Source of the DNA: Plantago major
Lineage: Eukaryota; Streptophyta; Magnoliopsida; Lamiales; Plantaginaceae
Direction: 5' to 3'
Length of the DNA stretch: 64,000 nt
NCBI GenBank assembly: GCA_026545765.1
Contig: CM048843.1
Location: 10,997,501 to 11,061,500 of the forward strand
The notes beneath the pieces are model-generated. The model worked only from the letters and a program-made list of their open reading frames with translations. It was not told the DNA's origin and did not search any database. How positions within the stretch are numbered: the stretch's first letter is position 1; the number at the start of each line of letters is the position of its first letter. The translations under genes and the position numbers were made by a program. This document shows, one piece after another, positions 12,751-22,859 of this stretch.

Positions 12751-13375
12751 TAATGGAACTACCAATGAACCGAAGAGTTCAGAATCGAACGGCATCCAGA
12801 GAAGAGGTATCCGAACGGGTATCCGTAAGTCAAAAGGCTAAAGAGCAAAAGATGCCTTAAGATCTACGAGACGGAACTCGATATATCCGAATCACTCTAT
12901 AAACGGGGAACACAAAAGAGAATAGTACAACTATCTCGCAAATAACTACTCTCTTGAAATTCGCATTATTTCTATCTTGATGAAAACTTGGAAAATCCTA
13001 AGTATAAGATGATTCAGATGCAAACAAAGGTTCTTGGTCATACAAAACGTGATTCGATAGCTATTAGCCAAAATTCATTAAATGGACACAATTACACTTG
13101 TTGATTGTGATCATTGTCAAGAAGCAATGGTGACCCTTGATGAAATTAAGCTTTGATCTATACGGTGGAAATTAATTCACAAAGAATAGTGGATCGTAAA
13201 AATTCGACAAAGCCCACTTTGCATTTAATGATTTAACTAGCTTTTGCTCACGCGCTTGCAAATCACAGACATACACACAAAATCAATTTGTATGTATTTG
13301 TCTGCTGAGATTCGATTGTTATATATATAGGATTTTGGCAAAAGAAATCACTTTCGCCTTAATCCAAAATTCGAC
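12751..13375 (+). other. Spacer between pol and the extra ORF block
   Basis: No supported coding frame. A TATA-like run (TATATATATAGG) at about 13321-13332 and a pyrimidine-rich leader precede the first extra frame. This would suit an internal promoter or a splice leader, but nothing proves either. Confidence 0.4.
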
Positions 13376-16300
13376 TTGCAAAAAATAGCAAAACCTTCTC
13401 TTGATTCTCTCGCAAACCTTCTACAATCTCGCAAATCAAGATTAAGTTTTTCCGCAAAGAATTATCGAATCAAATCTCTTTCAAACACTAATCCAAATTC
13501 TACACTATATAAAGAGATGGCCCCAAAGAATTCTTCTACACCGAAATCTCAATCCTCCACCGGTATCTTTGAAAAGCAAGCACCAGAGTTGGTTATTGTG
13601 AACAACCGACCGGTAGGAGATTTTAATCGACCAATCGGACTTTAAATCACGTAATAATTTGGGTGGTGCCATGGTTGAGGAATACCTCACTACGCAATTG
13701 AAAACCAAACCGTGTAAAGTCGATTCTCGACATGCTTAAAAAGGCACAAATCAAGGGATTTCTATCTCGCCCAAGTGGAATTTCATCACCGATGTGTTGG
13801 AATTCTACAACAACCTGTGGATAATTTCTGTGTTTCAAGGCACCGCAATAGTGTCATCAAAACCTCACCCAAGGAAAGGAAATCCTTCTGGACTTAACAA
13901 CTTTCTGTAAGTTGTTTGAGTTTCAAAATCTTGGAAAGGATTTTGAAATAAACACCAAGGACGATGATCTCCTTGAAGGTGTTAAAGAATCTGACAATGG
14001 ACGTGTGATCTTGAAAATCGATACACCCACCGAATTCAAGCTTGTCGACATCCAACTAGACATCCGATGGTTCATCGGGATGTATTGCTTGCATTCTTCA
14101 CAGATGCTTTGATGGTCTACAAGGAGGTGCTGACCAGATAAGCCAAGAATGATGGATCATGATGTTCTTGCTGAATCAACAAGAAAAACGGCTGTAAAAC
14201 CCTTTTAACTGGGGAAAGTACGCCTTCATGAAGTTTGTGAAGAAGATTCAAGGCTTCGAGCCTAAAATCGCCAAAGGACTAGTTGAGCCAAAGGCCACAG
14301 TAGGCTTGGTCTGAAGATATGCTACTTGCTGGAGAAGCTTGGCATTGAGCTCAGAGAGACGGCTGAAATAGCCAACAGTAACCTACTCTACAAATATGAG
14401 TATACAAACTTGTTGAAAAAGGTTACCGGTCTCGTAAAGGTTCTAAGAAGCGAAAAGTCAAAAGGTATCTCAAGAAAAGGTTATGACCAAGAAGCCCGTA
14501 ACTTCAAGAAAGAAGTTCCGGCAAATCAAGACATACCCATTGAGGTTGTCGATTCTCGATATCTGCAGCCTTGCCGATGAACCGATAAAGGCAGATGAAC
14601 TCATCAATGCCGCAAAAGAGTTATCAATCATCGAACAAGTAGACTCAAAGAAGAGAAAGTGCTTTAAATGTGAAGACTATTACGTAAAGCCTTGGCGATG
14701 AACTCATAAATGCCGCCAAAAGTGGTGAAAACACCAAGCCCTATCTGCAGTAAACAAAGCAGGAGTAATGGACCAATGCCCTAATGTTGATGAGAGCTCT
14801 GACGATGAAGATGAGAAGCTAGTCATCTCTCAAGTCCTAGAAAGAACAAAAAGGGCTAAGGTTACTAAAATAGTAACTGGTGAAAAGGTTTCTGAAGAAG
14901 AACCTACACCTCAGGTTGGTGAACAAGCACCTATAACAAAGGTTGTTGGTGCAAACACATCATTAGGGAACGTTTCTTACGCACAACTTCAAAAAGCCCT
15001 GATGAGTGGTATTTTAGTGCTGGCAGATGCTGATGGAAACGCCACATCTAAAAATCTGGAAGAACACTCTACTGACCAATCTTCTACTTCCAGACAACCA
15101 CAACAACCACAACTACAACAGCCACAAGTGGTTGATGAAATGGTAAATGAACTCCATTTTGAATTACCAGCAATGCAGTATGCTGAAGAAAATCCTGCAA
15201 AAGAGCAGGTTCCCCAACTCAATGAGAGGGATCAAACTGAGATATCTACTCAGAATGATCAACCAGGGGAGGCAACTGAGTTGCACACTCAGGAAAGGTG
15301 TGAAGTACCTGAAACTTCAAACAAAGAAGTGTTACTGGAACAAGAAGACCAAAGTATAGAAGGGTCACGAGTTACAGAGACCAATCAACCTGAATGGATC
15401 AGGTAACTGAATGGTTTAACTCTCATCTTGTGAAACTTTATGCTTATATATATCTTGTTACTTATAAAATTTCTTTGTTATAGGCTGAGTTAGAAACACA
15501 GAAGCAAGAGGAAGCTGGGAAGCTTGCCTCAGAAACTGAGAAGGAGGTTACCCCAACCTCACCTCTTAAGAAATCTGAGCCTGTGCCACAGGTGATAAAT
15601 TGATTCTTAAGATAACACTTTTTAGTCATATGTTCATGTGCTTAAAGTAAATGTTTCTAACAAGCTCCAACTGAGAAAGAGAAAGATAAGGCAGAAATGC
15701 CAGAAAAGAACCCAGAAACCAACAAGGTTTCTGAAGAACACATCATTGAGCCTTCCCATATGAAGGTATATATATATATATATATATGAAAATCAGTGAT
15801 AAAAATTCTTCACCTTGGGTTATCTCAAACTTCTTCTAAATTACTCAATACTTTCTACTCACAGGCTCACTCAGAAGTAGAAGTGCAAGGGGACAGAGTT
15901 GCGACATCCCCTGCACCTATGGAAATTGATGAGGCATCAAGGCCTTCATCACAAGAAAAGATTCCAGAGACTGCACAAGTCTCTGAGAGACAAGTATCTG
16001 AGCCTCCCATGGAGGTAATTGACCTCTCAGATATCTGATTTGTCACTTAAAGTTTTCTTGATAAAATTTCCTAAGTATTGTGATAATTTTAATTCTCAGG
16101 TTCAAGAAATAAAGGTTGATGAGGACCAGACTTCCAAGTCTCCGCCTCAAAACAAGATATCTGAGACACCAATTGTCTCAGTAGCACAAGTCTCTGAGCC
16201 TGAGAAGATATCTGAGGCTCCCAATGATGAGAAAAGGGACCTACTTCCCTTCTTCAAAGCTCAAACCCTGCCAAAGCATATACAATGCTTCAAGAAATGG

Positions 16301-16560
16301 CAAAGGTTAAGGTGCTCTGATCTCTCTGAAATATTGAGAATCACAGATCAACCAACCAGACGAGCACGAGCTCTTGACTTGGAGACATATATCCATGCAA
16401 TGTTCCCTACCAACAAAGACATACGCCATGAATTTATTGGATAAGGATTTCTCCAGAAGTGGCGCAGCTTGATACAAGCCTTTGAACAGCAGATGGTCGA
16501 CAAGATTACAGATGGCATTCAAGCCGCTCGCCTGCACTGCAATTTATACCTTCGAACAAG
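13376..16560 (+). pseudogene. Extra ORF block A downstream of copia pol (env-like position), unknown function
   Basis: Recognisable coding stretches include one starting MAPKNSSTPKSQSSTGIF near 13516 and an acidic segment (DEDEKLVISQVLERTKRAK) at 14768. The longest is a 212-codon open frame at 14768-15406, rich in Gln, Glu and Pro. It continues in further Glu/Ser/Pro-rich stretches carrying repeated words such as KISE, QVSEPP and QVSEPE up to about 16440. Around 15.4-16.1 kb the coding stretches are separated by short AT-rich spacers that begin GT and end AG, which look like small introns rather than random damage. The position after pol is where SIRE-like elements carry an env-like ORF. I cannot identify a membrane-fusion protein or any other known domain. 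The part before 14.7 kb is badly broken. Confidence 0.5.
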
Positions 16561-16968
16561 AAGAGGTTAATGGGCGTAAGATCACTATTCTCAAGTGATC
16601 AATCTCAGATCTCAAGATGATGAGGAGGAAGAGATAAACAAAACGACTTCGATGAACCTCCCACGATCATCACCAAAAGGATGACATGCATAAAAGGATG
16701 ATGATGATGCTGCACTGTGGACCGGAGGAATTTCACAAAGAAATCTTGCCTCAATCTGAAAAGCAAACCGAGAGGAAAGCACGTAAATCTCCGCTCCATC
16801 TCCTCAAAAGTCAACTCATCCATCTTCCCAACAAAAGGTTATTCTTGAACAAGTAGTTGAGGATTCGAGAAATCGCCGTAAATTGTTGAATACTCAATCT
16901 AGAATCGCCAACTCGCATAACTGTTGGAAGAAGAACAACAGCTCCATCTTCAATCGGAAGACCAGATA

Positions 16969-18610
16969 TGTTGGTCGTATAACGCAAAGTAAAAGATGGG
17001 GGGTGAATAGTCTTTAAAACTTTTGTCGATAAAACTATTTCTCAGATATCTGTAGATATCGATACTTAGATTCAGAGCGAAGACTTAAGATAGATAAGTG
17101 TAAAGCGTTAAAGTGTGTGTTCTTTGAAATGTAAGTACGAAAAGTAAATAACATGAAGTATAGTGGTATCGGAGGTGGCGTAATCCTCCAACTAATCCAC
17201 TTCGTCTTCCAAAGACCTAGAATTCACTAGAATAGATAATTGAGGTCACCTTACAAAATCCTATTCTAAGATTCCTTAAACAAATGGTTCCCAACCAAAT
17301 GTTCCCCGAGTTGTTCCCGGCCACTTACCAAGTACTTCCTCGACGTAAACCTTTTGAGCTATTCCTAGCTTCCCAAGCTAAGTACTTCCTGTGCTCAATA
17401 ACCTTGGAGTTATTCCTTAGTTTCTCAAACTAAGTACTTCCTGTACTCCACGCCAGTGATGGTGTTGGTTTTGGTTTGAGTTGTCAGATGAGCTTCTTTA
17501 TTAACTTTTTCAGTTAATCAGATAGCCCTGTGAATCAAGTATACTTAATACACTTTGCAATGTATGGTATCTTGTCCTTTTTACTGACCCAAGTCTTAGA
17601 TAAATGTTCTAGAGAATGAATCTCAGATACTTGATCTTTCAATTCAACTCTTTCACAGATAGCTGTGCTTGTTTAGGATCAGGACACTTAGAACTTCAGT
17701 GTTACTCAAGATCAAGAGCTTTGGTCGCAACAGAAAGCTTTGAGGATAAGTAATTTGCTTGAGATAGCGAGATATGTGTTCAGTGTAAGTTCTTCAGGTT
17801 GTGTGTCTTCTCAAGCTGTCTAAGTGTTGATATTTATAGATGAATTTGAGTGCTGTTTGAATAGTATCCGTTAGGCTTAAATCAAATTCAAACTATTGAT
17901 ATCTGTGTATAGTACTGTAGCAGGTTTGTCTTCTTCTTCTTCAGAAGCTACCGTTGCTTTTGTTCAGACATCTCTGTCCGTGCATTTAATGCATTGTACT
18001 ATACTTTTTGTCCTGTAGTGCCAACGGAACTATGCTTTGTATCAGAGACTTAACTTTATCAGTTTTCTCTGAGTTTTAGCACGTCCTTACCTTTAACTTC
18101 AGATACCACTTTTATTGAAACGACTTTGTTTGCAATATATATTTCTTTATCAGAAATGTGGTTAAAGTTCAAGGTATCCGAGAGTAGATATCTGTGGACA
18201 CTTTCCTTGTTTTCCAGATGGACCTCTTGACTTCTCAGATATCTCTTGTGACATGATTTGTTTAGCAATCATTCGCGTCTTCAAGAAATCTGGCCAAGGT
18301 ATCTGCAAAACTATTTCAGTAATCTTGTGCAGTTTCTTCAAATCTTCAATGTAGTTGAACTTGTTCTGCTTGGATGTCTTCTTCTTGGTCTTCTCTTCAT
18401 AAAATAAAAATTACATTTTGAGACCTAACATCCTATACAAGATTAGCTAGACTATCATACTTAGTGGGTTTCCTCTTTTACAATGTTCAAGTGAACCAAG
18501 AGTACTAATCACCTTTCAGAGACTAAGATAAGTCATCATGTTGCTGATCAAAATCTAAACAGATATTTCTAACAAATATCTAACAAAATTTCCTTACAAA
18601 TTTCCTAACA
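16969..18610 (-). repeat. Solo LTR of the copia family, inserted in reverse orientation
   Basis: It is the reverse complement of the copia LTR, running from TGTTGGTC to TTTCCTAACA. A perfect 5-bp target duplication AGATA flanks it at 16964-16968 and 18611-18615. No internal sequence accompanies it, so the rest was removed by LTR-LTR recombination. It is visibly closer to the 3' LTR at 20994-22638 than to the 5' LTR at 5243-6878. Confidence 0.92.
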
Positions 18611-18831
18611 AGATAGCTAAATCCAGAGACAAGCTTGACCAACTACAAGATCAATATCTGCAAGAGATGATTGCTTACTCTGAGGTTAAAGAGCTACAGG
18701 ATGCTGTAAATGCCATCACCAAAGAACTCGATACTGAAGAAGTATTTGAAATTAAGCATGATGCTAAGGCTGCATCATCTTCAAAATAAGTACCATCCTC
18801 CTCCCAAAAAGGGAAGAAACCAATATCTGAG

Positions 18832-19560
18832 ATGGTTGCTGGACTCGACACAATCGATGAGAATGTCCAAGAGGATGAAGATCACTGGGCTGATTACTCA
18901 GATGATGAAGAAGACAAGACTTTGGCAAAGCACCGCAATGAACATCTAGCGGTTTCACACTTGAAAAGGAAACTGATTGCTCCTGAAACTTTCAGCAAAC
19001 TGCCAAATGTCCACTCCCATGAATACATGAACAGATACCAAGTACTGGCTCATCTGAAAAAGGAGTTGTCTTCACAGAACAAGGAAGTAATTACCTCCGT
19101 CCCCTCTGAAATGAAAAAGTTCACTGAGCTCATCACTCAGAGAACAACTAGCATAGTCATTGCTCAGAAAGATCTGGGAATGATAAGGGACGATGATGCG
19201 TCTTTAGCTGAAAAAGCTTTCCAAGAGGCAAGTTACACTACTGGAAAAGCAGATGCCATCCTAGGCCCATTGGCAGAGCTCACTAATAAGGACAATGGAC
19301 TTATCAAGCAAAATCAGGAGCTCAAATCCGAACTTCAGAAGTTGGTCACTGCCTACAATTATTTACAAGGGCATTTTGACTCTCTCTCAGATTCTTTTAT
19401 GAGACTGAGTCAGCCAACAATGACTAAGGGGGAAAGAGTGTACAAATCTGGAACTCAAAGTCAGGGGGAATGGGAAGAAGGAGAAGAAAACAAGAAGAAA
19501 CTGAGTCAAGTGCGGCTCGAGAGGAAGAAGAAACATGAAAACTTCCCACCACCACTGTAA
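18832..19560 (+). CDS. Extra ORF B1 of the copia element, acidic coiled-coil protein, unknown function
   Basis: An open frame of 242 codons. The N-terminal third is acidic (DENVQEDEDHWADYSDDEED). The middle is helical with heptad-like Leu spacing (ELTNKDNGLIKQNQELKSEL), and the C-terminus is basic (KKKLSQVRLERKKKHE). No signal peptide or membrane segment is visible. It follows the solo LTR and is followed after 30 bp by the next open frame in another reading frame. The start chosen is the first Met of the open frame, but similar coding sequence upstream (ISEMVAGLD) suggests the real start is further left. It belongs to the extra ORF region between pol and the 3' LTR. The protein family is not recognised. 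Confidence 0.5.
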   Translation: MVAGLDTIDENVQEDEDHWADYSDDEEDKTLAKHRNEHLAVSHLKRKLIAPETFSKLPNVHSHEYMNRYQVLAHLKKELSSQNKEVITSVPSEMKKFTELITQRTTSIVIAQKDLGMIRDDDASLAEKAFQEASYTTGKADAILGPLAELTNKDNGLIKQNQELKSELQKLVTAYNYLQGHFDSLSDSFMRLSQPTMTKGERVYKSGTQSQGEWEEGEENKKKLSQVRLERKKKHENFPPPL

Positions 19561-19589
19561 TCAATGAACCCTCCTCAAGCCAAGCTGCT

Positions 19590-20624
19590 TTGCAAATAGT
19601 AGCTGCTTCCCAGAAACCTACTGAAGGAACTACAATGATAACAAGGGCCATGGCACAGAAACCGCCAAGGAGAAGACAGGTTAAAGGGATTAATGAATCT
19701 TCTGAAGAAAAAGAAGAAGGCCAAATCAAGTCCCTGGGCAATGAAGAAGGCTGTAAAACTCTCACAAGATTTAATCTTGATGATGATGAGGAAACTGATA
19801 AAGATGAAGCTCCTCTTCACAGAAAAAGGAAAATTGAAAGCCTAACTGAGCCCATAGCTGCAAAGCCTCTAGCAGCTAAAACACCCTCTGGAAATACCAA
19901 GTCTATCCAGGGTGGTTCTTCAAGCAACAACCCCAAAGAGAATTCAAGACAGAGAAGGAACAGACTGAGAGCTGAGCAAAGACAAAGTCAACTTCCACTC
20001 AGGCCAGAAGAAGCCAAAATAGAGTATGTGAAGAATGACAATGATTCCTCTGTCTACAGGTGCATCAATCAGAAAAATGGCTATTGGATTCTGGAACTTA
20101 AGCATCTACTGGTAAATTCAAGATTTCCAGAACCAATACATAAACAACTTATGGTGTGGAGAAAAGATAAGACAACCTTGATCAACACCAATCACATTAA
20201 AGCCTGGTTGGATTTTGAAGTTATCAAGAGAACTGAAGCCATGAGAAAGGACCTCTCTGATGAATGTCCATATGGAAAGCCAGATGATGTGCACAGAATT
20301 CTGAATATCACAGGAACAGGCACAAGAGCAAGACTCGCTGTGGAACCCTATGAGTCGTTCTATCTAACTGAAGATCAATACAAGGGTGACATCAGATATC
20401 TGAGGATTATCTACGAATACTTCAAGCTTTCAGATATCAGAATAGAGCATGCCTGGAAGTGGGGAAAGTATCTGTGGGTCAAACATTTTGTCAAGAAAAA
20501 TCCTACCAAAACCTACAAAGAGGTCTGTGGATTTGCCAGAGACACTGAGATGCTTGTCAGAACACTTCTCTATGATTATCCTGATGACATCAAAAGGTTT
20601 GGAGATAGGAAATTTGCAGACTGA
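19590..20624 (+). CDS. Extra ORF B2 of the copia element, basic N-terminus with conserved-looking C-terminal domain, unknown function
   Basis: An open frame of 344 codons, the longest in the downstream block. Residues 1-130 are charged and low-complexity, with basic clusters (RRNRLRAEQRQSQLPLRPEE) that could bind nucleic acid or serve nuclear import. Residues 150-344 look globular and are rich in aromatic residues: NGYWILELKHLL, QLMVWRKDKTTLINTNHI, YLRIIYEYFKLSDI and HAWKWGKYLWVKHFVKKN. No signal peptide or transmembrane helix is apparent, which argues against a classical envelope protein. The stop is about 350 bp before the polypurine tract. I do not recognise the domain, and no function is proposed. 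Confidence 0.55.
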   Translation: MQIVAASQKPTEGTTMITRAMAQKPPRRRQVKGINESSEEKEEGQIKSLGNEEGCKTLTRFNLDDDEETDKDEAPLHRKRKIESLTEPIAAKPLAAKTPSGNTKSIQGGSSSNNPKENSRQRRNRLRAEQRQSQLPLRPEEAKIEYVKNDNDSSVYRCINQKNGYWILELKHLLVNSRFPEPIHKQLMVWRKDKTTLINTNHIKAWLDFEVIKRTEAMRKDLSDECPYGKPDDVHRILNITGTGTRARLAVEPYESFYLTEDQYKGDIRYLRIIYEYFKLSDIRIEHAWKWGKYLWVKHFVKKNPTKTYKEVCGFARDTEMLVRTLLYDYPDDIKRFGDRKFAD

Positions 20625-20979
20625 TCCATAGAACTACTGTTGAAGACTTGAAGAGTTGAAGACTAGTCTATTAGGATATTTACTTGGAGCTTGGCTACTC
20701 CTATTGTCTAAATTTACTATTTTTTTGTATTTTTGCTGACTGAGCTAAACTTGTTTTATGTATTAAAGTTATCTGTAATCTTTCTTTGTAACTTATCTGA
20801 AGAACTTACTCTCAGCTATAAAAGATAACTTGTCAGCAAAGATCAAACCTTGTGATTTGGTTGATGTTTACTTTCTGCACTTAATTGAATGAATTGAAAA
20901 ATCTTAAGAAATGATTAAGTGTTGGATTGTTCAATCATCCAGATTTGTAATAGGTCAGATAGTCATCGTTGACTGATCA
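20625..20979 (+). other. 3' untranslated region of the copia element
   Basis: AT-rich, with no coding frame. It ends at the polypurine tract. Nothing else is recognised. Confidence 0.6.
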
Positions 20980-20990
20980 AAATGGGGGAA
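20979..20990 (+). other. Polypurine tract of the copia element
   Basis: AAAATGGGGGAA lies immediately before the 3' LTR, as required for plus-strand priming in LTR elements. Confidence 0.8.
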
Positions 20991-20993
20991 ATT

Positions 20994-22638
20994 TGTTAGA
21001 TATTTTGTTAGGAATATCTGTTTAGATTTTGATCAGCAACATGATGACTTATCTTAGTCTCAGAAAGGTGATTAGTACTCTTGGTTCACTTGAACATTGT
21101 AAAAGAGGAAACCCACTAAGTATGATAGTCTAGCTAATCTTGTATAGGATGTTAGGTCTCAAAATGTAATTTTTATTTTATGAAGAAAAGACCAAGAAGA
21201 AGACATCCAAGCAGAACAAGTTCAACGACATTGAAGATTTGAAGAAACTGCACAAGATTACTGAAATAGTTTTGCAGATACCTTGGCCAGATTTCTTGAA
21301 GACGCGAATGATTGCTAAACAAATCATGTCATAAAAGATATCTGAGAAGTCAAGAGGTCCATCTGGAAAACAAGGAAAGTGTCCACAGATATCTACACTC
21401 AGATACCTTGAGCTTTAAACCACATTTCTGATAAAGAAATATATATTGCAAACAAAGTCGTTTCAATAAAAGTGGTATCTGAAGTTAAAGGTAAGGACGT
21501 GCTAAAACTCAGAGAAAACTGATAAAGTTAAGTCTCTGATACAAAGCATAGTTCCGTTGGCACTACAGGACAAAAGTATAGTACAATGCATTAAATGCAC
21601 GGACAGAGATGTCTGAACAAAAGCAACGGTAGCTTCTGAAGAAGAAGACAAACCTGCTACAGTACTATACACAGATATCAATAGTTTGAATTTGATTTAA
21701 ACCTAACGGATACTATTCAACGGCATTCAAATTCATCTATAAATATCAACACTTAGACTGCTTGAGAAGACACGCTGAACCTTAAGAACTTACACTGAAC
21801 ACATATCTCGCTATCTCAAGCAAATTACTTATCCTCAAAGCTTTCTGTTGCGACCAAAGCTCTTGATCTTGAGTAACACTGAAGTTCTAAGTGTCCTGAT
21901 CCTAAACAAGCACTGCTATCTGTGAAAGAGTTGAATTGAAAGATCAAGTATCTGAGATTCATTCTCTTGAACATTTATCTAAGACTTGGGTCAGTAAAAA
22001 GAACAAGATACCATACATTGAAAAGTGTATTAAGTATACTTGATTCACAGAGCTATCTGATTAACTGAAAAGTTAATAAAGAAGCTCATCTGACAACTCA
22101 AACCAAAACCAACACCATCACTGGCGTGGAGTACAGGAAGTACTTAGTTTGAGAAACTAAGGAATAACTCCAAGGTTATTGAGCACAGGAAGTACTTAGC
22201 TTGGGAAGCTAGGGAATAGCTCAAAAAGGTTTCGACAGTGAAGTACTTCATGTGAAAGCCGGGGAACAACTCAGGGGGAACATTTGGTTGGGAACCATTT
22301 GTTTAAGGAATCTTAGAATAGGATTTTTGTAAGGTGACCTCAATTATCTATTCTAGTGAATTCTAGGTCTTTGGAAGACCGAAGTGGATTAGTTGGAGGA
22401 TTACGCCACCTCCAGATACCACTATACTTGCTGTGTTATTTACTTTTATGTACTTACATTTCAAAGAACACACACACTTTAACTGTTTCTGCACTTATCT
22501 ATCTTAAGTCTTCCGCGCTCTGAATCTAAGTATCAGATATCTACACAGATATATGAGAAATAGTTTTTATCGACAAAAGTTTTAAAAGACTATTCACCCC
22601 CCCTCTAGTCTTTTACTTTGCCGTTATCTGGACCAACA
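20994..22638 (+). repeat. 3' LTR of the copia element
   Basis: It starts TGTTAGATATTTTGTTAGG and ends GACCAACA. It pairs with 5243-6878 over its whole length but differs at many sites and short indels. Several of these variants, including the short CA run, are shared with the solo LTR at 16969-18610. The sequence right of it is Athila-like LTR, unlike the CACTA sequence left of the 5' LTR. Confidence 0.85.
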
Positions 22639-22856
22639 GCCTTCTTGCAATTTCCAGGTCCAAGCTCGTAGAATCTCGCCGCTGTGAGCTATGCTAAGCC
22701 GCTCGTCCTCATTTAGCTCAAAAGACAACAAATCCTGCAAAATGTAAATAAAACACCAAAGCATAAAAACGTACAAAAACACTAGAAAACCATAAACGAA
22801 GACCAACAAAGACCGCTAAAAAGGACCCAATGAGACTCTAAATTATCGTCTCATCA
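22639..22856 (-). repeat. Truncated Athila-like LTR (its 5' end only)
   Basis: The reverse complement starts TGATGAGACGATAATTTAGA and runs through the region of GC-rich palindromes. The variant ATAATTTAGAGTCTC is shared only with the LTR at 60331-61648 and not with the four other Athila-like LTRs here. It is cut on the left by the copia 3' LTR, and on the right it sits inside Tat protease sequence. Confidence 0.75.
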
Positions 22857-22859
22857 TTA

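Larger units (their letters stand above)
5243..22638 (+). mobile_element. SIRE/Maximus-like Ty1/copia element with extra downstream ORFs
   Basis: Parts in order: 5' LTR (5243-6878), tRNA-Met-type primer site, gag, protease-integrase-RT-RNase H in copia order, a roughly 8-kb region with extra ORFs, a polypurine tract and a 3' LTR (20994-22638). LTRs of about 1.6 kb, the primer site TGGTATCAGAGC and an additional ORF block after pol fit the SIRE/Maximus lineage. A solo LTR of the same family (16969-18610) is inserted in it. The element is broken at many places in gag and pol. The two LTRs are clearly diverged, the flanking five bases (GGTTT and GCCTT) do not match, and left and right neighbours are unrelated. 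The present unit may therefore be a recombinant of two insertions. Confidence 0.8.
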
